Below are positions 1 to 7,761 of a stretch of DNA of 64,000 nt, one piece after another (within the stretch, counting starts at the first letter, position 1; each line of letters starts with the position of its first letter). The notes below the pieces were generated by a model. It ran no database searches, was not told where the DNA came from, and worked only from the letters and a program-made list of their open reading frames with translations. The DNA lies in assembly GCA_017527075.1 (NCBI GenBank), contig JAFXQM010000007.1, positions 124,001 to 188,000 of the forward strand, in the 5' to 3' direction. Source of the stretch: Selenomonadaceae bacterium. GTDB taxonomy: Bacteria > Bacillota > Negativicutes > Selenomonadales > Selenomonadaceae. Both the position numbers and the translations under genes were made by a program.

Positions 1-700
1 CGTCGCCCACCGTCACGAGGATATCCGAGCCGCTCTTGGTCGTGGAGTATCCGCCGTCGATTGAAAGCGTGGAATTTTTGTCGAAGCCGTAAATGATGTC
101 CGAGCCGTCGCCCGCCGCGTATTTGAACAGGACGACCGAGCCCGCGTTGTAAATTAAATCGTCGCCCGTGCCGCCAATCACCGTGATTAAATTTGCCGTG
201 CCCGACGCGACGATCGTGTCGGAGTCTGAGCCGCCGTCGATTAATACGCCGTCGGAATTGTAAGTGGAAATGTAATCGTTGCCGCTGTTGCCGAAAAGCG
301 ACGCGCCCGCGCCGAGATTTGTGTTGATGAGCGAGTCGTTGCCCGCTGAGCCGTAAATTTTTGCCCGCGCGCTGTTGCGAATCGAATCGTTGCCGTCGCC
401 GCCTTTAATCGTGGCGTCCATGCCGTAACTGGTGTTGATGATTGTGTCGGAGCCCGCGCCGCCTTCAATTGAGTTGCTCGCGCCGCTGGAGTCGATTGAG
501 TCTGAGCCTGAGCCCGCGTCAATCACCACGCCCTTGCCGAAGGAATAAGCCGTGACCGTCGGGGCAACGCCGTAAGTGGTGATGGTGTCGGAGCCGCCGC
601 CCGCGCTTATCGTCACGAAGCTGCCCAAGTTGTCAATCGAGTCGGCGTCGTTCGTGCCGCCCACGAGCGTGTTGCTCTTGTCGTTGTAAATGGTCGCCAT
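1..700 (-). CDS. RTX-like repeat protein, N-terminal part (runs off the window)
   Basis: Reading on the minus strand from an ATG at 700, the frame stays open to the window edge (233 codons), so the C-terminus is missing. The product starts MATIYNDKSNTLVGG and is built of degenerate RTX nonapeptides (GGAGSDTI, GGDGNDSI, GGTGDDLI), the family's calcium-binding beta-roll. Near the edge it has a module (YAAGDGSDIIYGFDKNSTL, then ILVTVGD) that also occurs repeatedly in the upstream neighbour. A strong AAGGAGG lies 8 bases before the ATG. Only 12 bases separate it from the upstream gene's stop, so the two are probably co-transcribed. Secretion by a type I system is inferred from the family; no transporter genes are in the window. 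Confidence 0.82.
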   Translation of the reverse strand, partial: MATIYNDKSNTLVGGTNDADSIDNLGSFVTISAGGGSDTITTYGVAPTVTAYSFGKGVVIDAGSGSDSIDSSGASNSIEGGAGSDTIINTSYGMDATIKGGDGNDSIRNSARAKIYGSAGNDSLINTNLGAGASLFGNSGNDYISTYNSDGVLIDGGSDSDTIVASGTANLITVIGGTGDDLIYNAGSVVLFKYAAGDGSDIIYGFDKNSTLSIDGGYSTTKSGSDILVTVGD

Positions 701-712
701 GATATTTCCTCC

Positions 713-3700
713 TTAACTTTTAATCGGTGTGTACTTGCCTTTGATGTTGCCGTCGGTGTCGAGGAGTTCAATGTATTTGTTCGCGCTGTTGGGGAAGAGG
801 AGCTGCCCCGCGCCGATTTGGAACGTGACATTGCCGTCGGTGTCCACGAACGGGCTTTCCACTTTGCCCGAAAGAATTATCACCGTGTCCACTGAGGTGT
901 AGTCGCTGATTAGGTCGGAGCCGTCGCCTTTCTCGTAGAAAAAAATATCTGCGCCCGCGCCGCCCGTGAGGGTATCGGAGCCGGTGCCGCCCCAGAGGGT
1001 GTCGTTTCCTGCGCCGCCGTTCAAGCTGTCGGAGCCCGCCCCGCCAAAAATTGAATCGTCGCCCTTGCCGCCGCTGATGATGTCGCCGCCCGCCAAGCCG
1101 TCGATTGTGTCGTCCTCGCTCGTGCCCGTGATTCGATTCGCATTTTTATTCCCGATTATCTCCAGCGAATGTTTGACCGCCGAAGCTTTTATCGTGATGA
1201 GCGTTTCGTTTGCCGTGAAGGTGTCGGGCGTGTAAGTGACGAGCAGAGTCGCCGCCGTGCCTTTGGAATTGTATTCCACGTCCGCCGAAGCCTTGTAAAT
1301 TTTTTCCGCGCCGCCTTCAATGTAGGTGACAGATTTATCCGCCGCGCCCGCCACGGTGATTTTGTCGTTGATGATGACGTCGGAGCCGCTGACGGAAAAA
1401 TCTGCCGCGCCGGAGAGCAGAGAAATTTTATCCGCCGAATCGTAATCGCTGATGACATTGGCGACGCTCGGCTTGAGCGCGAAAATATCTGCGCCCGCCC
1501 CGCCCGTGACGAAAATATTTTTTCCGCGGGCAATGATTGTGTCGGAGGAGCTTGAGCCCGTTATCGAAGCTTTCGAGTAATCGGAGGCGAAGTCGAAAGT
1601 GTACGCGCCGCTGACGGAAACTTTTTTGCTGAGCGCGCCGCCCGAAAGTTTTATCGTCGAGCCGCTGACTTTCAAGCCGCTCTTGTCGGTCACGCCCTTA
1701 ACCGTCGCGAGCGTCTTTGAAATTTTTTCGGAGTAAACGATTGAATTATTTTTGAGCGAATAACCCGCGGTGGTCGTTTGCTTGTAAGTCGCGGTGGAAT
1801 TTTTGAGCGTCCAAGATTTTTTCGTCGAGGGAGTGGCGACGTCATCAGCCAATGCCAGCGTGTACCCTTCGCCCGTGATTGAAACTTTTTTCTCATCGAG
1901 CGCGGCGGCGGAGACCGTCACAACTTTTTTATTAACGCTGAGCCCGTCCACACTCTTAACGTTCTTGACCGTCGCCAAAATTTTTCCGCCCGTGCTGTAA
2001 GTCGCCGTCGTGCCGTCGAGCTTCCACGCGGAAATTTCTTTGCCGAGGATATTCACCGCCGATAAAGTCGCCGCGCCCTGCAGAGTTATCTTGCCGTCGC
2101 CCGCCGTGATAATTAAATCGTTGCCGCTCTTGACCGAGGAGTAGGTGCCCGCGCCGTCGTCGATTGTCAGCGTCGAAGTTTCATTGAAGCCGACGAGTGA
2201 ATCATTGCCGTCGCCCGAAGAATATTTGAACGTCACGGAGTCGCCGCTGTTGTTAATGTAATCGTCACCCGCGCCGCCGATTATCGTCGAGCTCTTGCCG
2301 CCGTCCTCCACCACCTCTTCGCCGTCGATGTAACCGCGCTTGTTATTCCAAATGGAATCGTTGCCTGCGCCGCCCTTGATTAAATCGTTCGTGCCGAAGT
2401 TTTGAATCTCGTCTGAGCCCGCGCCCGCGTCGAGTGTAACTTTATCGCCGCTGTTGTTAATGTAATCATCACCCGCGCCGCCCTTGATTAAATCATTCGT
2501 GCCGAAGTTGTGAATCTCATCTGAGCCCGCGCCCGCGTCGAGTGTAACTTTTTTGCCTTCGTTATGAATGTAATCATTGCCCTCCCCGCCGTTGATTGAA
2601 ACGTTAGAGCCGTAGTTGTCGATTGAATCGTCGCCTGCGCCGCCGTCAATGGTCGCGCCGTCGCCTGCGTTCCACACCGTGTCATTGCCCTTGCCCGCGC
2701 TGATTGAAATGTTCGCGCCCGCAGAGACCGAGCCGTCCCCGTTCCAATTCCAAATCGTGTCGTTGGAGGAGCCGCCGATAATCGTCACGTACTTGCCGCC
2801 AAAATTCGTCAGCAAATTTTTTCCCGCGCCGCCGTCGACCAAAACCGAATCTCCGCCCTTGCCCGACGAGGCCGCCGAGCGATATCCGTTGTCGAGAGTG
2901 TCATTGCCTTTGCCGCCGCGAATCGTCGAGCGTTTGCCGCGGTTGTCCACGTAATCTGCGCCTGCCTGAGCGTTGATTGAAACTCGTGCGCCGTAATTCC
3001 AAATCGAATCCGTGTCCGACGCGCCCACGATTGTCACCTTATCGCCGCGATTGACGATTGAATCGTTTCCGACCGCCGCGTAAAGTTTCGTGCCGTCGGA
3101 GGCACTGTCGATGACGTTTAAAAATTCGCCGTCGATGTTCACCGCGTCCAAGTTTGCCGCGCCGTCGAGAGTTATCTTGCCGTCCCCCACCGTGACCAAA
3201 ATATTTTCCCCGCTGATTTGAGATGAGTAAGTGCTGCCCGAAATTTTCAGCGTCGAAGTTTCATTGAAGCCGCGGATTAAATCGTTGCCGTCGCCCGCCG
3301 CATACTTGAACAAGACTTCGGAACCGTAATTGATGATTGTATCCTTGCCCTTGCCGCCGCGCACCGTCGAGTTTGCGCCGCCGCTCTCCACGTAATCATT
3401 GCCTGCGCCGCCGTCGAGTGAGGATTCGGATCCCCACCACGCGTTCAATATTGAATCGTTGCCCGCGCCCGCCGCCACCGTCGAGTAAGCCGCGTTGTTC
3501 CAAATCGTGTCGTCGTCCGCGCCGCCCGTGAGCAGTGCATATCGTCCATGCCAAGTCGTCCGCTCCACCGTCGGGTCATCGCCGAAGTTCACGATAAAAT
3601 CCGCGCCGCCCGCGCCGTTGACCGTGTCGTTGTTGCCGTGGTTGTAAATGGAATCCGCGCGGCTCGTGCCGTTGACCACTGCCCCGTTGTTGTAATTGCC

Positions 3701-4366
3701 CAGCACGCCCGCGACGTTGACGCTCTCCATGCTGCCCGCGCCGACGAGAGAAATTTTTCCGTCGCCGACCGTGAGGATGATATCCGAGCCGCTGGTTTGA
3801 TAAGAGTATTCGCCCGTGCCGTCCCCGATTTGAATCGAATCCCGCGCGCCGAAGTTGTAGACAATATCGTTGCCGTCGCCCGACGAGTACTCAATCACAT
3901 TTTCATAACCCGTCGCGCTCAGGGAAATTGTGTCGTCGCCGGTGCCGCCCGCCAATGTGTCCTCGTGATTAATGCCGTCGATGAAGCCCACGTCGACGAT
4001 TATGTCATTGCCCGCGCCGGCGTGAATGGAGACGAGCCCCGTGACGTTTCGGATTGAGTCGTTGCCGTCGCCCCCGCTGATTGTCGATTCAGCTGCGCGG
4101 CTCATGATTGTATCGTCGCCCGCCCCGCCGAGCACCGTGCCGTAAGCCGCCCAATCATAATGGATGATGTTGTCGTTGCCGTCGCCCGCGTCGATGTAAG
4201 CATACGAGCCCGCAAGCGTCAGAGCTCCGCCGCGGTTTGTGTTGAGGATGGAATCATTGCCCGCGCCCGCCAAAATCGTGACGTGATGACCGGTGTTGGT
4301 TATCGTGTCATTGTACGCCGTGCCCGAAAGCAGAGAGTACGCAGTGGAGTTTGAAATGGTCGCCAT
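713..4366 (-). CDS. Large RTX-like secreted repeat protein
   Basis: The 1,217-residue product has no recognisable N-terminal signal peptide and begins MATISNSTAYSLLSG. Residues 1 to about 770 hold dozens of degenerate Asn/Asp/Gly repeats (GNDSI, GGAGDDTI) interrupted by three copies of a module of about 65 residues (pattern YSSGDGND...F...STLTI...ITAGDGKITL). Residues about 775-1050 form two Ser/Thr/Lys-rich segments. The end carries canonical RTX nonapeptides (GGAGSDSLNGGAGNDTLWGG) and a C-terminal segment typical of type I secretion substrates. The start has GAGAGGAGCG upstream. A surface or secreted adhesin or matrix role is likely from the family, but no enzymatic domain is visible. Confidence 0.85.
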   Translation of the reverse strand: MATISNSTAYSLLSGTAYNDTITNTGHHVTILAGAGNDSILNTNRGGALTLAGSYAYIDAGDGNDNIIHYDWAAYGTVLGGAGDDTIMSRAAESTISGGDGNDSIRNVTGLVSIHAGAGNDIIVDVGFIDGINHEDTLAGGTGDDTISLSATGYENVIEYSSGDGNDIVYNFGARDSIQIGDGTGEYSYQTSGSDIILTVGDGKISLVGAGSMESVNVAGVLGNYNNGAVVNGTSRADSIYNHGNNDTVNGAGGADFIVNFGDDPTVERTTWHGRYALLTGGADDDTIWNNAAYSTVAAGAGNDSILNAWWGSESSLDGGAGNDYVESGGANSTVRGGKGKDTIINYGSEVLFKYAAGDGNDLIRGFNETSTLKISGSTYSSQISGENILVTVGDGKITLDGAANLDAVNIDGEFLNVIDSASDGTKLYAAVGNDSIVNRGDKVTIVGASDTDSIWNYGARVSINAQAGADYVDNRGKRSTIRGGKGNDTLDNGYRSAASSGKGGDSVLVDGGAGKNLLTNFGGKYVTIIGGSSNDTIWNWNGDGSVSAGANISISAGKGNDTVWNAGDGATIDGGAGDDSIDNYGSNVSINGGEGNDYIHNEGKKVTLDAGAGSDEIHNFGTNDLIKGGAGDDYINNSGDKVTLDAGAGSDEIQNFGTNDLIKGGAGNDSIWNNKRGYIDGEEVVEDGGKSSTIIGGAGDDYINNSGDSVTFKYSSGDGNDSLVGFNETSTLTIDDGAGTYSSVKSGNDLIITAGDGKITLQGAATLSAVNILGKEISAWKLDGTTATYSTGGKILATVKNVKSVDGLSVNKKVVTVSAAALDEKKVSITGEGYTLALADDVATPSTKKSWTLKNSTATYKQTTTAGYSLKNNSIVYSEKISKTLATVKGVTDKSGLKVSGSTIKLSGGALSKKVSVSGAYTFDFASDYSKASITGSSSSDTIIARGKNIFVTGGAGADIFALKPSVANVISDYDSADKISLLSGAADFSVSGSDVIINDKITVAGAADKSVTYIEGGAEKIYKASADVEYNSKGTAATLLVTYTPDTFTANETLITIKASAVKHSLEIIGNKNANRITGTSEDDTIDGLAGGDIISGGKGDDSIFGGAGSDSLNGGAGNDTLWGGTGSDTLTGGAGADIFFYEKGDGSDLISDYTSVDTVIILSGKVESPFVDTDGNVTFQIGAGQLLFPNSANKYIELLDTDGNIKGKYTPIKS

Positions 4367-4398
4367 GGGGAGTCGCTCCTCTCAAAAATTTTTTCTGC

Positions 4399-4404
4399 AT
4401 TATA
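4399..4404 (-). promoter_or_regulatory. Probable -10 box for the RTX gene pair
   Basis: A perfect TATAAT lies on the minus strand 32 bases before the RTX start codon. No convincing -35 box is visible at the usual distance, so the promoter is only partly supported. Confidence 0.4.
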
Positions 4405-4505
4405 AAATATTTTCGGGGCAAAAAAAATAGAACGGGAAAATTTTTCCGCAGATTGACGCTTCGTGATTAGAATGATAAATTAACGGGACAAAGGGAGGAA
4501 TGAAA

Positions 4506-5756
4506 TTGAGCGAGAGAAATTTTTCGGCCTCCGAGCTGGTGGAGCGCACGACGATAGCGGACGTGTATCGCGCGGACAAAAATCTGTCGGGGATAGTCAA
4601 GAAGACGAAACTGATAGCGAGCGATTTTTTCTCGGAGCTTTCGGGCAACGAAGTCTACCTGAAGCCTGAGAACATGCAGCACACGGGCGCGTTCAAATTG
4701 CGCGGGGCGTACAACAAAATCAGTGGGCTGAGCGAGGAGGAGCGGCAGCGCGGAGTGATAACGGCGTCTGCAGGCAATCACGCGCAGGGCGTGGCGTTCG
4801 CGGCGCAAAAGCTGGGAGTTAAGGCGGTCATCTGCATGCCGGCGACGACCCCGATTTTGAAAGTGGAAGCAACCAAAGCATACGGCGCGGAGGTTGTCTT
4901 GCACGGCGACGGATTCGACGAGGCATATCAACACAGCCTCAAGCTTTGCGAGGAGCACGGATATGTTTACGTGCACCCGTTCAACGATTTGGAAGTTTTG
5001 TTGGGACAAGGGACGACGGCTCTGGAGATAATCAACGAGCTCAAGGACGTGGACGCAATTTTGGTTCCGATAGGCGGCGGTGGCTTTGCGTCGGGCGTGG
5101 CGTTGGCGACGAAGGTCGTGAGCCCGCACGTTAAAGTAATCGGCGTGGAGCCCGAAAACGCGGCGTGCATGAAGGCGGCACTGGAGGCGGGCGAAATCGT
5201 GACGCTTCCGAGCGCGGACACCGTGGCGGACGGTTGCGCGGTCAAGACGGCGGGCGATTTGACTTTTGCCTTTTGCCAAAAATATCTGGACGAAATCATC
5301 ACGGTCAACGAAATGGAAATCATGTCGGCGTTGCTGTTCCTGATTGAGAAGCACAAACTCATCGCCGAAGGCGCGGGCGTGTTGAGCTTGGCGGCGTTGA
5401 ATAAATTGGAGTTCAAGGGCAAAAAGGTCGTGGCGATTGTCAGCGGCGGGAACATCGACATCTCGACTTTGAGCGCGCTGATTGACAAGGCTTTAATCGT
5501 TCGCGGAAGAATTTTCTGCTTCGGAGTTTTGCTCGCCGATAAGCCGGGCGAACTTTTGAACGTGTCGCGAATCTTGACGGAGGAAAATGCAAACGTCATC
5601 AAGCTGGAGCACGACCAGGCGCGCGTGACGGACAGCTTCAAGAAAGTTGTGCTTGAGGTGACGGTGGAGACGCACAATCAGCAACACATCGACCGAATCG
5701 TCGCGGCGTTGAATCGCAACGGTTACGAGATTGAAAAAATCGACCTGCTAAGATAG
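4506..5756 (+). CDS. ilvA: Threonine ammonia-lyase with ACT domain
   Basis: PLP enzyme that deaminates threonine to 2-oxobutyrate, the entry to isoleucine synthesis or threonine catabolism. The fold-type II PLP lysine sits in HTGAFKLRGAYN, and the glycine-rich phosphate loop is PIGGGGFASG. The last 80 residues form one ACT domain (VLLADKPGELLNVSRIL), the layout of the short TdcB/IlvA class of about 400 residues. An ATG at 4500 lies only one base after the GGGAGG Shine-Dalgarno. The in-frame TTG at 4506 is 7 bases from it and is preferred, giving 416 residues. A single ACT domain does not settle whether regulation is by isoleucine or valine. Confidence 0.93.
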   Translation: MSERNFSASELVERTTIADVYRADKNLSGIVKKTKLIASDFFSELSGNEVYLKPENMQHTGAFKLRGAYNKISGLSEEERQRGVITASAGNHAQGVAFAAQKLGVKAVICMPATTPILKVEATKAYGAEVVLHGDGFDEAYQHSLKLCEEHGYVYVHPFNDLEVLLGQGTTALEIINELKDVDAILVPIGGGGFASGVALATKVVSPHVKVIGVEPENAACMKAALEAGEIVTLPSADTVADGCAVKTAGDLTFAFCQKYLDEIITVNEMEIMSALLFLIEKHKLIAEGAGVLSLAALNKLEFKGKKVVAIVSGGNIDISTLSALIDKALIVRGRIFCFGVLLADKPGELLNVSRILTEENANVIKLEHDQARVTDSFKKVVLEVTVETHNQQHIDRIVAALNRNGYEIEKIDLLR

Positions 5757-5758
5757 AA

Positions 5759-5834
5759 TAGTTAGGAGTGTGAAGTTAGGAGGTAGGAGTTAGAAATTTA
5801 ATTCCTAATTCCTCATTCCTAATTCCTAATTGAA
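5759..5834. repeat. Heptamer hairpin repeat (TTAGGAG type)
   Basis: Left arm is tandem GTTAGGA/GGAGTTA heptamers and the right arm is the complement (TTCCTAA units), able to fold into one long imperfect hairpin between ilvA and rsmD. Related copies lie at 6856, 23220, 56306 and 61085, with half-copies elsewhere. Confidence 0.8.
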
Positions 5835-5837
5835 AAC

Positions 5838-6389
5838 ATGAGAATCATCACGGGACGGGCGCGCGGCATGAGATTGAAGACGCCCAAAAATTTTTTGACG
5901 AGACCGACCGCCGACCGCGTCAAGGAATCGCTGTTCAACATCTTGAGCGGGCTGATAAATTTCTCGGAAATAAATTCTGTGCTCGACCTCTTCGCGGGCA
6001 CGGGCGCGCTCGGACTCGAATCAGTTTCACGCGGTGCACACTCGGCGACATTCATCGACACGGCGACGACTCAAATCATCACGGAAAATTTATCGCGCGC
6101 GAAGTTTGAAGGGTGCACTGTCCTGCGCGGCGACTTTGAAAAAATTTTGCGGCGGCTGAGCAAAAAGGGCGCGACGTTCGATTTAATTTTTTCCGACCCG
6201 CCGTATGCAACGGGGCTGGCGCAAAAATCTTTGGAGCTGGTGGCGGATTTGAATTTGGCGCGCGGGCTGATTGTCATCGAACACGGCGCGGCAGAGGCTT
6301 TGGAAATTCCGCCCTGCTTTGAACTTTTGCGCACGACCACTTACGGACGGACAACAGCGATAGAAATTTTGGAAAGGAAAATGAAATGA
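5838..6389 (+). CDS. rsmD: 16S rRNA (guanine966-N2)-methyltransferase
   Basis: The 183-residue protein opens MRIITGRARGMRLKTP, the typical RsmD start. It has the SAM-binding motif LDLFAGTGALGLE and the catalytic N6/N2-type motif SDPPY. RsmD methylates G966 of 16S rRNA in the 30S subunit. Its stop overlaps the coaD start (ATGA), an rsmD-coaD coupling common in Firmicutes. No strong Shine-Dalgarno stands before the ATG: the heptamer repeat occupies the leader. Confidence 0.95.
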   Translation: MRIITGRARGMRLKTPKNFLTRPTADRVKESLFNILSGLINFSEINSVLDLFAGTGALGLESVSRGAHSATFIDTATTQIITENLSRAKFEGCTVLRGDFEKILRRLSKKGATFDLIFSDPPYATGLAQKSLELVADLNLARGLIVIEHGAAEALEIPPCFELLRTTTYGRTTAIEILERKMK

Positions 6390-6871
6390 AGAAGGCGATT
6401 TGCACGGGGAGCTTCGACCCCGTAACCAACGGACACGTAAATATTTTTGAGCGGGCGGCGCGGCTTGTCGACGAGCTGATTGTTTGCGTCTTCATCAACG
6501 AGCAAAAAAAATTTCTCTTCAACATGCAAGAGCGCGTGGAGCTTCTGCGCGAGGCGACGGTTCACATCGACAACCTGACGGTGGACGCCTGCAACGGTCT
6601 TGCCGCAGATTACATCCGCAGCCGCGGCGTCAATCTGATAATTCGCGGTCTGCGCTCGGCGGCGGACTTTGAATACGAAGTGAACAAGGCGCAAATGATG
6701 CGTCACCTGATGCCCGAAACCGACACGATTTTTTTGTTGACTGCGCCCGAATTTTTGTTTATAAGTTCTTCGGGCGTTCGCGAGCTTGCACACTTCGGCG
6801 GCGACGTTCACGGCCTCGTGCCCGAATGCGTGGAGTTCGCCCTGCGCGACAAATTTGAAGTTAGGAGTTAG
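6386..6871 (+). CDS. coaD: Phosphopantetheine adenylyltransferase
   Basis: Penultimate step of coenzyme A synthesis: 4'-phosphopantetheine plus ATP gives dephospho-CoA. The 161-residue product has the nucleotidyltransferase motif GSFDPVTNGH near the N-terminus, the RGLRSAADFEYE segment, and ISSSGVRE, all diagnostic for CoaD. It overlaps rsmD by four bases. The last residues (VRS) and the TAG stop are encoded by the first heptamer of the downstream repeat, so the repeat has supplied this gene's end. Confidence 0.96.
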   Translation: MKKAICTGSFDPVTNGHVNIFERAARLVDELIVCVFINEQKKFLFNMQERVELLREATVHIDNLTVDACNGLAADYIRSRGVNLIIRGLRSAADFEYEVNKAQMMRHLMPETDTIFLLTAPEFLFISSSGVRELAHFGGDVHGLVPECVEFALRDKFEVRS

Positions 6872-6929
6872 GAGTTAGGAGTTAGGAGTTAAGGAAGTCT
6901 TCCCTAAATCCTAAATCCTAATCCCTAAG
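6856..6929. repeat. Heptamer hairpin repeat (TTAGGAG type)
   Basis: Four GTTAGGA heptamers, a short GGAAGTCTTCC palindrome, then AATCCTA heptamers form a hairpin that begins inside the coaD stop region. Confidence 0.85.
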
Positions 6930-6943
6930 AAGGGAGATTCTTT

Positions 6944-7675
6944 ATGGCAGTACGCAACACGTTGGACAAAATAGAGAGCCTCGTGGCGGGCGCGCCGCAT
7001 TTGCCTTTGACGAACAAGACAATCATCTCTGAAGAAGAATTGATTCATCTGGTGGAAGAATTGCGCCGCGATTTGCCGCAAGAGCTGGAGCACGCCTCGG
7101 AGGTCATGAAGGAACGCGACAACATTTTGCAGAACGCGCAGATGGAAGCCGCCAACATAATCAAGCAGGCGCAAATGCAGGCGGAACAAATGCTCGACGC
7201 AAACGAAGTGGTGGTCAAGGCGCGGGAAAAGTCGCGCATGGTTTTAAGTCAGGCGCAACAGCAGGAAGCCGAAATAATGGAGCGCACGCGCCAAAACGCC
7301 CGTCAACTTCAAGAGGACGCCGACCGATATGCCAATCAAGTCTTCGACCAATTAATCGCTCACGTGACAAACACTTTCCAAGGTGTTCAGCAGGCTCAAG
7401 CCGGACTGGAAAACGCGCGCAATATTTTACAGCAAGCCAAACTCCAAATGAATCAGCAGGCGGCTCAGCAATCATACGCCCAATCTTACGGCGCGCAACC
7501 AAATTATTCTCAGCAATACTCTCAGCCCCAGCCGCAATACGACCAGGCTCAGCAATACTCTCAGCCCCAACCTCAGCCCCAATACGACCAGCCGCAACAA
7601 TACTCTCAGCCCCAGCCTCAGCCCCAATACGACCAGCCGCAACAATACAATCAGCCGCCGCAGGAGCAACGATAA
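6944..7675 (+). CDS. Coiled-coil protein with Gln/Pro-rich repeat tail
   Basis: The 243-residue product has residues 1 to about 165 strongly helical and rich in Gln, Glu and Ala (ANIIKQAQMQAEQMLDANEV). This resembles the F-type ATPase subunit b/DivIVA-like proteins often found beside coaD in Firmicutes. From about residue 165 it is low-complexity, with QYSQPQPQ and QYDQPQQ repeats from a tandem of about 45 bp. There is no signal peptide or membrane segment. AGAAGGGAG precedes the ATG. The function is unknown; a cytoplasmic scaffold is a guess from the coiled coil. Confidence 0.8.
   Translation: MAVRNTLDKIESLVAGAPHLPLTNKTIISEEELIHLVEELRRDLPQELEHASEVMKERDNILQNAQMEAANIIKQAQMQAEQMLDANEVVVKAREKSRMVLSQAQQQEAEIMERTRQNARQLQEDADRYANQVFDQLIAHVTNTFQGVQQAQAGLENARNILQQAKLQMNQQAAQQSYAQSYGAQPNYSQQYSQPQPQYDQAQQYSQPQPQPQYDQPQQYSQPQPQPQYDQPQQYNQPPQEQR
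7547..7650 (+). repeat. In-frame tandem repeat (QYSQPQPQ/QYDQPQQ units)
   Basis: Units of about 45 bp repeat inside the 3' end of the coiled-coil gene, with almost identical sequence from copy to copy, so a recent in-frame expansion is likely. Confidence 0.8.
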
Positions 7676-7684
7676 AAAATTTCA

Positions 7685-7711
7685 CGGGAGCCAGAGGGCT
7701 TCCGTTTTTTA
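7685..7711 (+). terminator. Rho-independent terminator
   Basis: GGGAGCC and GGCTTCC pair (one wobble) around AGAG, followed by TTTTTTATT, 10 bases after the coiled-coil gene. Confidence 0.75.
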
Positions 7712-7740
7712 TTGCGCGAAGAAAAAACTTTTGTTACAAT
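7712..7740 (+). promoter_or_regulatory. Promoter of the SGNH/CitC-like gene
   Basis: TTGCGC at 7712 and TACAAT at 7735 with a 17-base spacer, just after the terminator and 22 bases before the next ATG. Confidence 0.55.
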
Positions 7741-7761
7741 CGCCGCAAAGGAGGTCTCCGA

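Noticed and set aside
1..4366. RTX toxin operon with acyltransferase and type I secretion genes
   Set aside because: Only repeat proteins are seen; no toxC, toxB or toxD-like gene is in the window and no pore-forming domain is visible.
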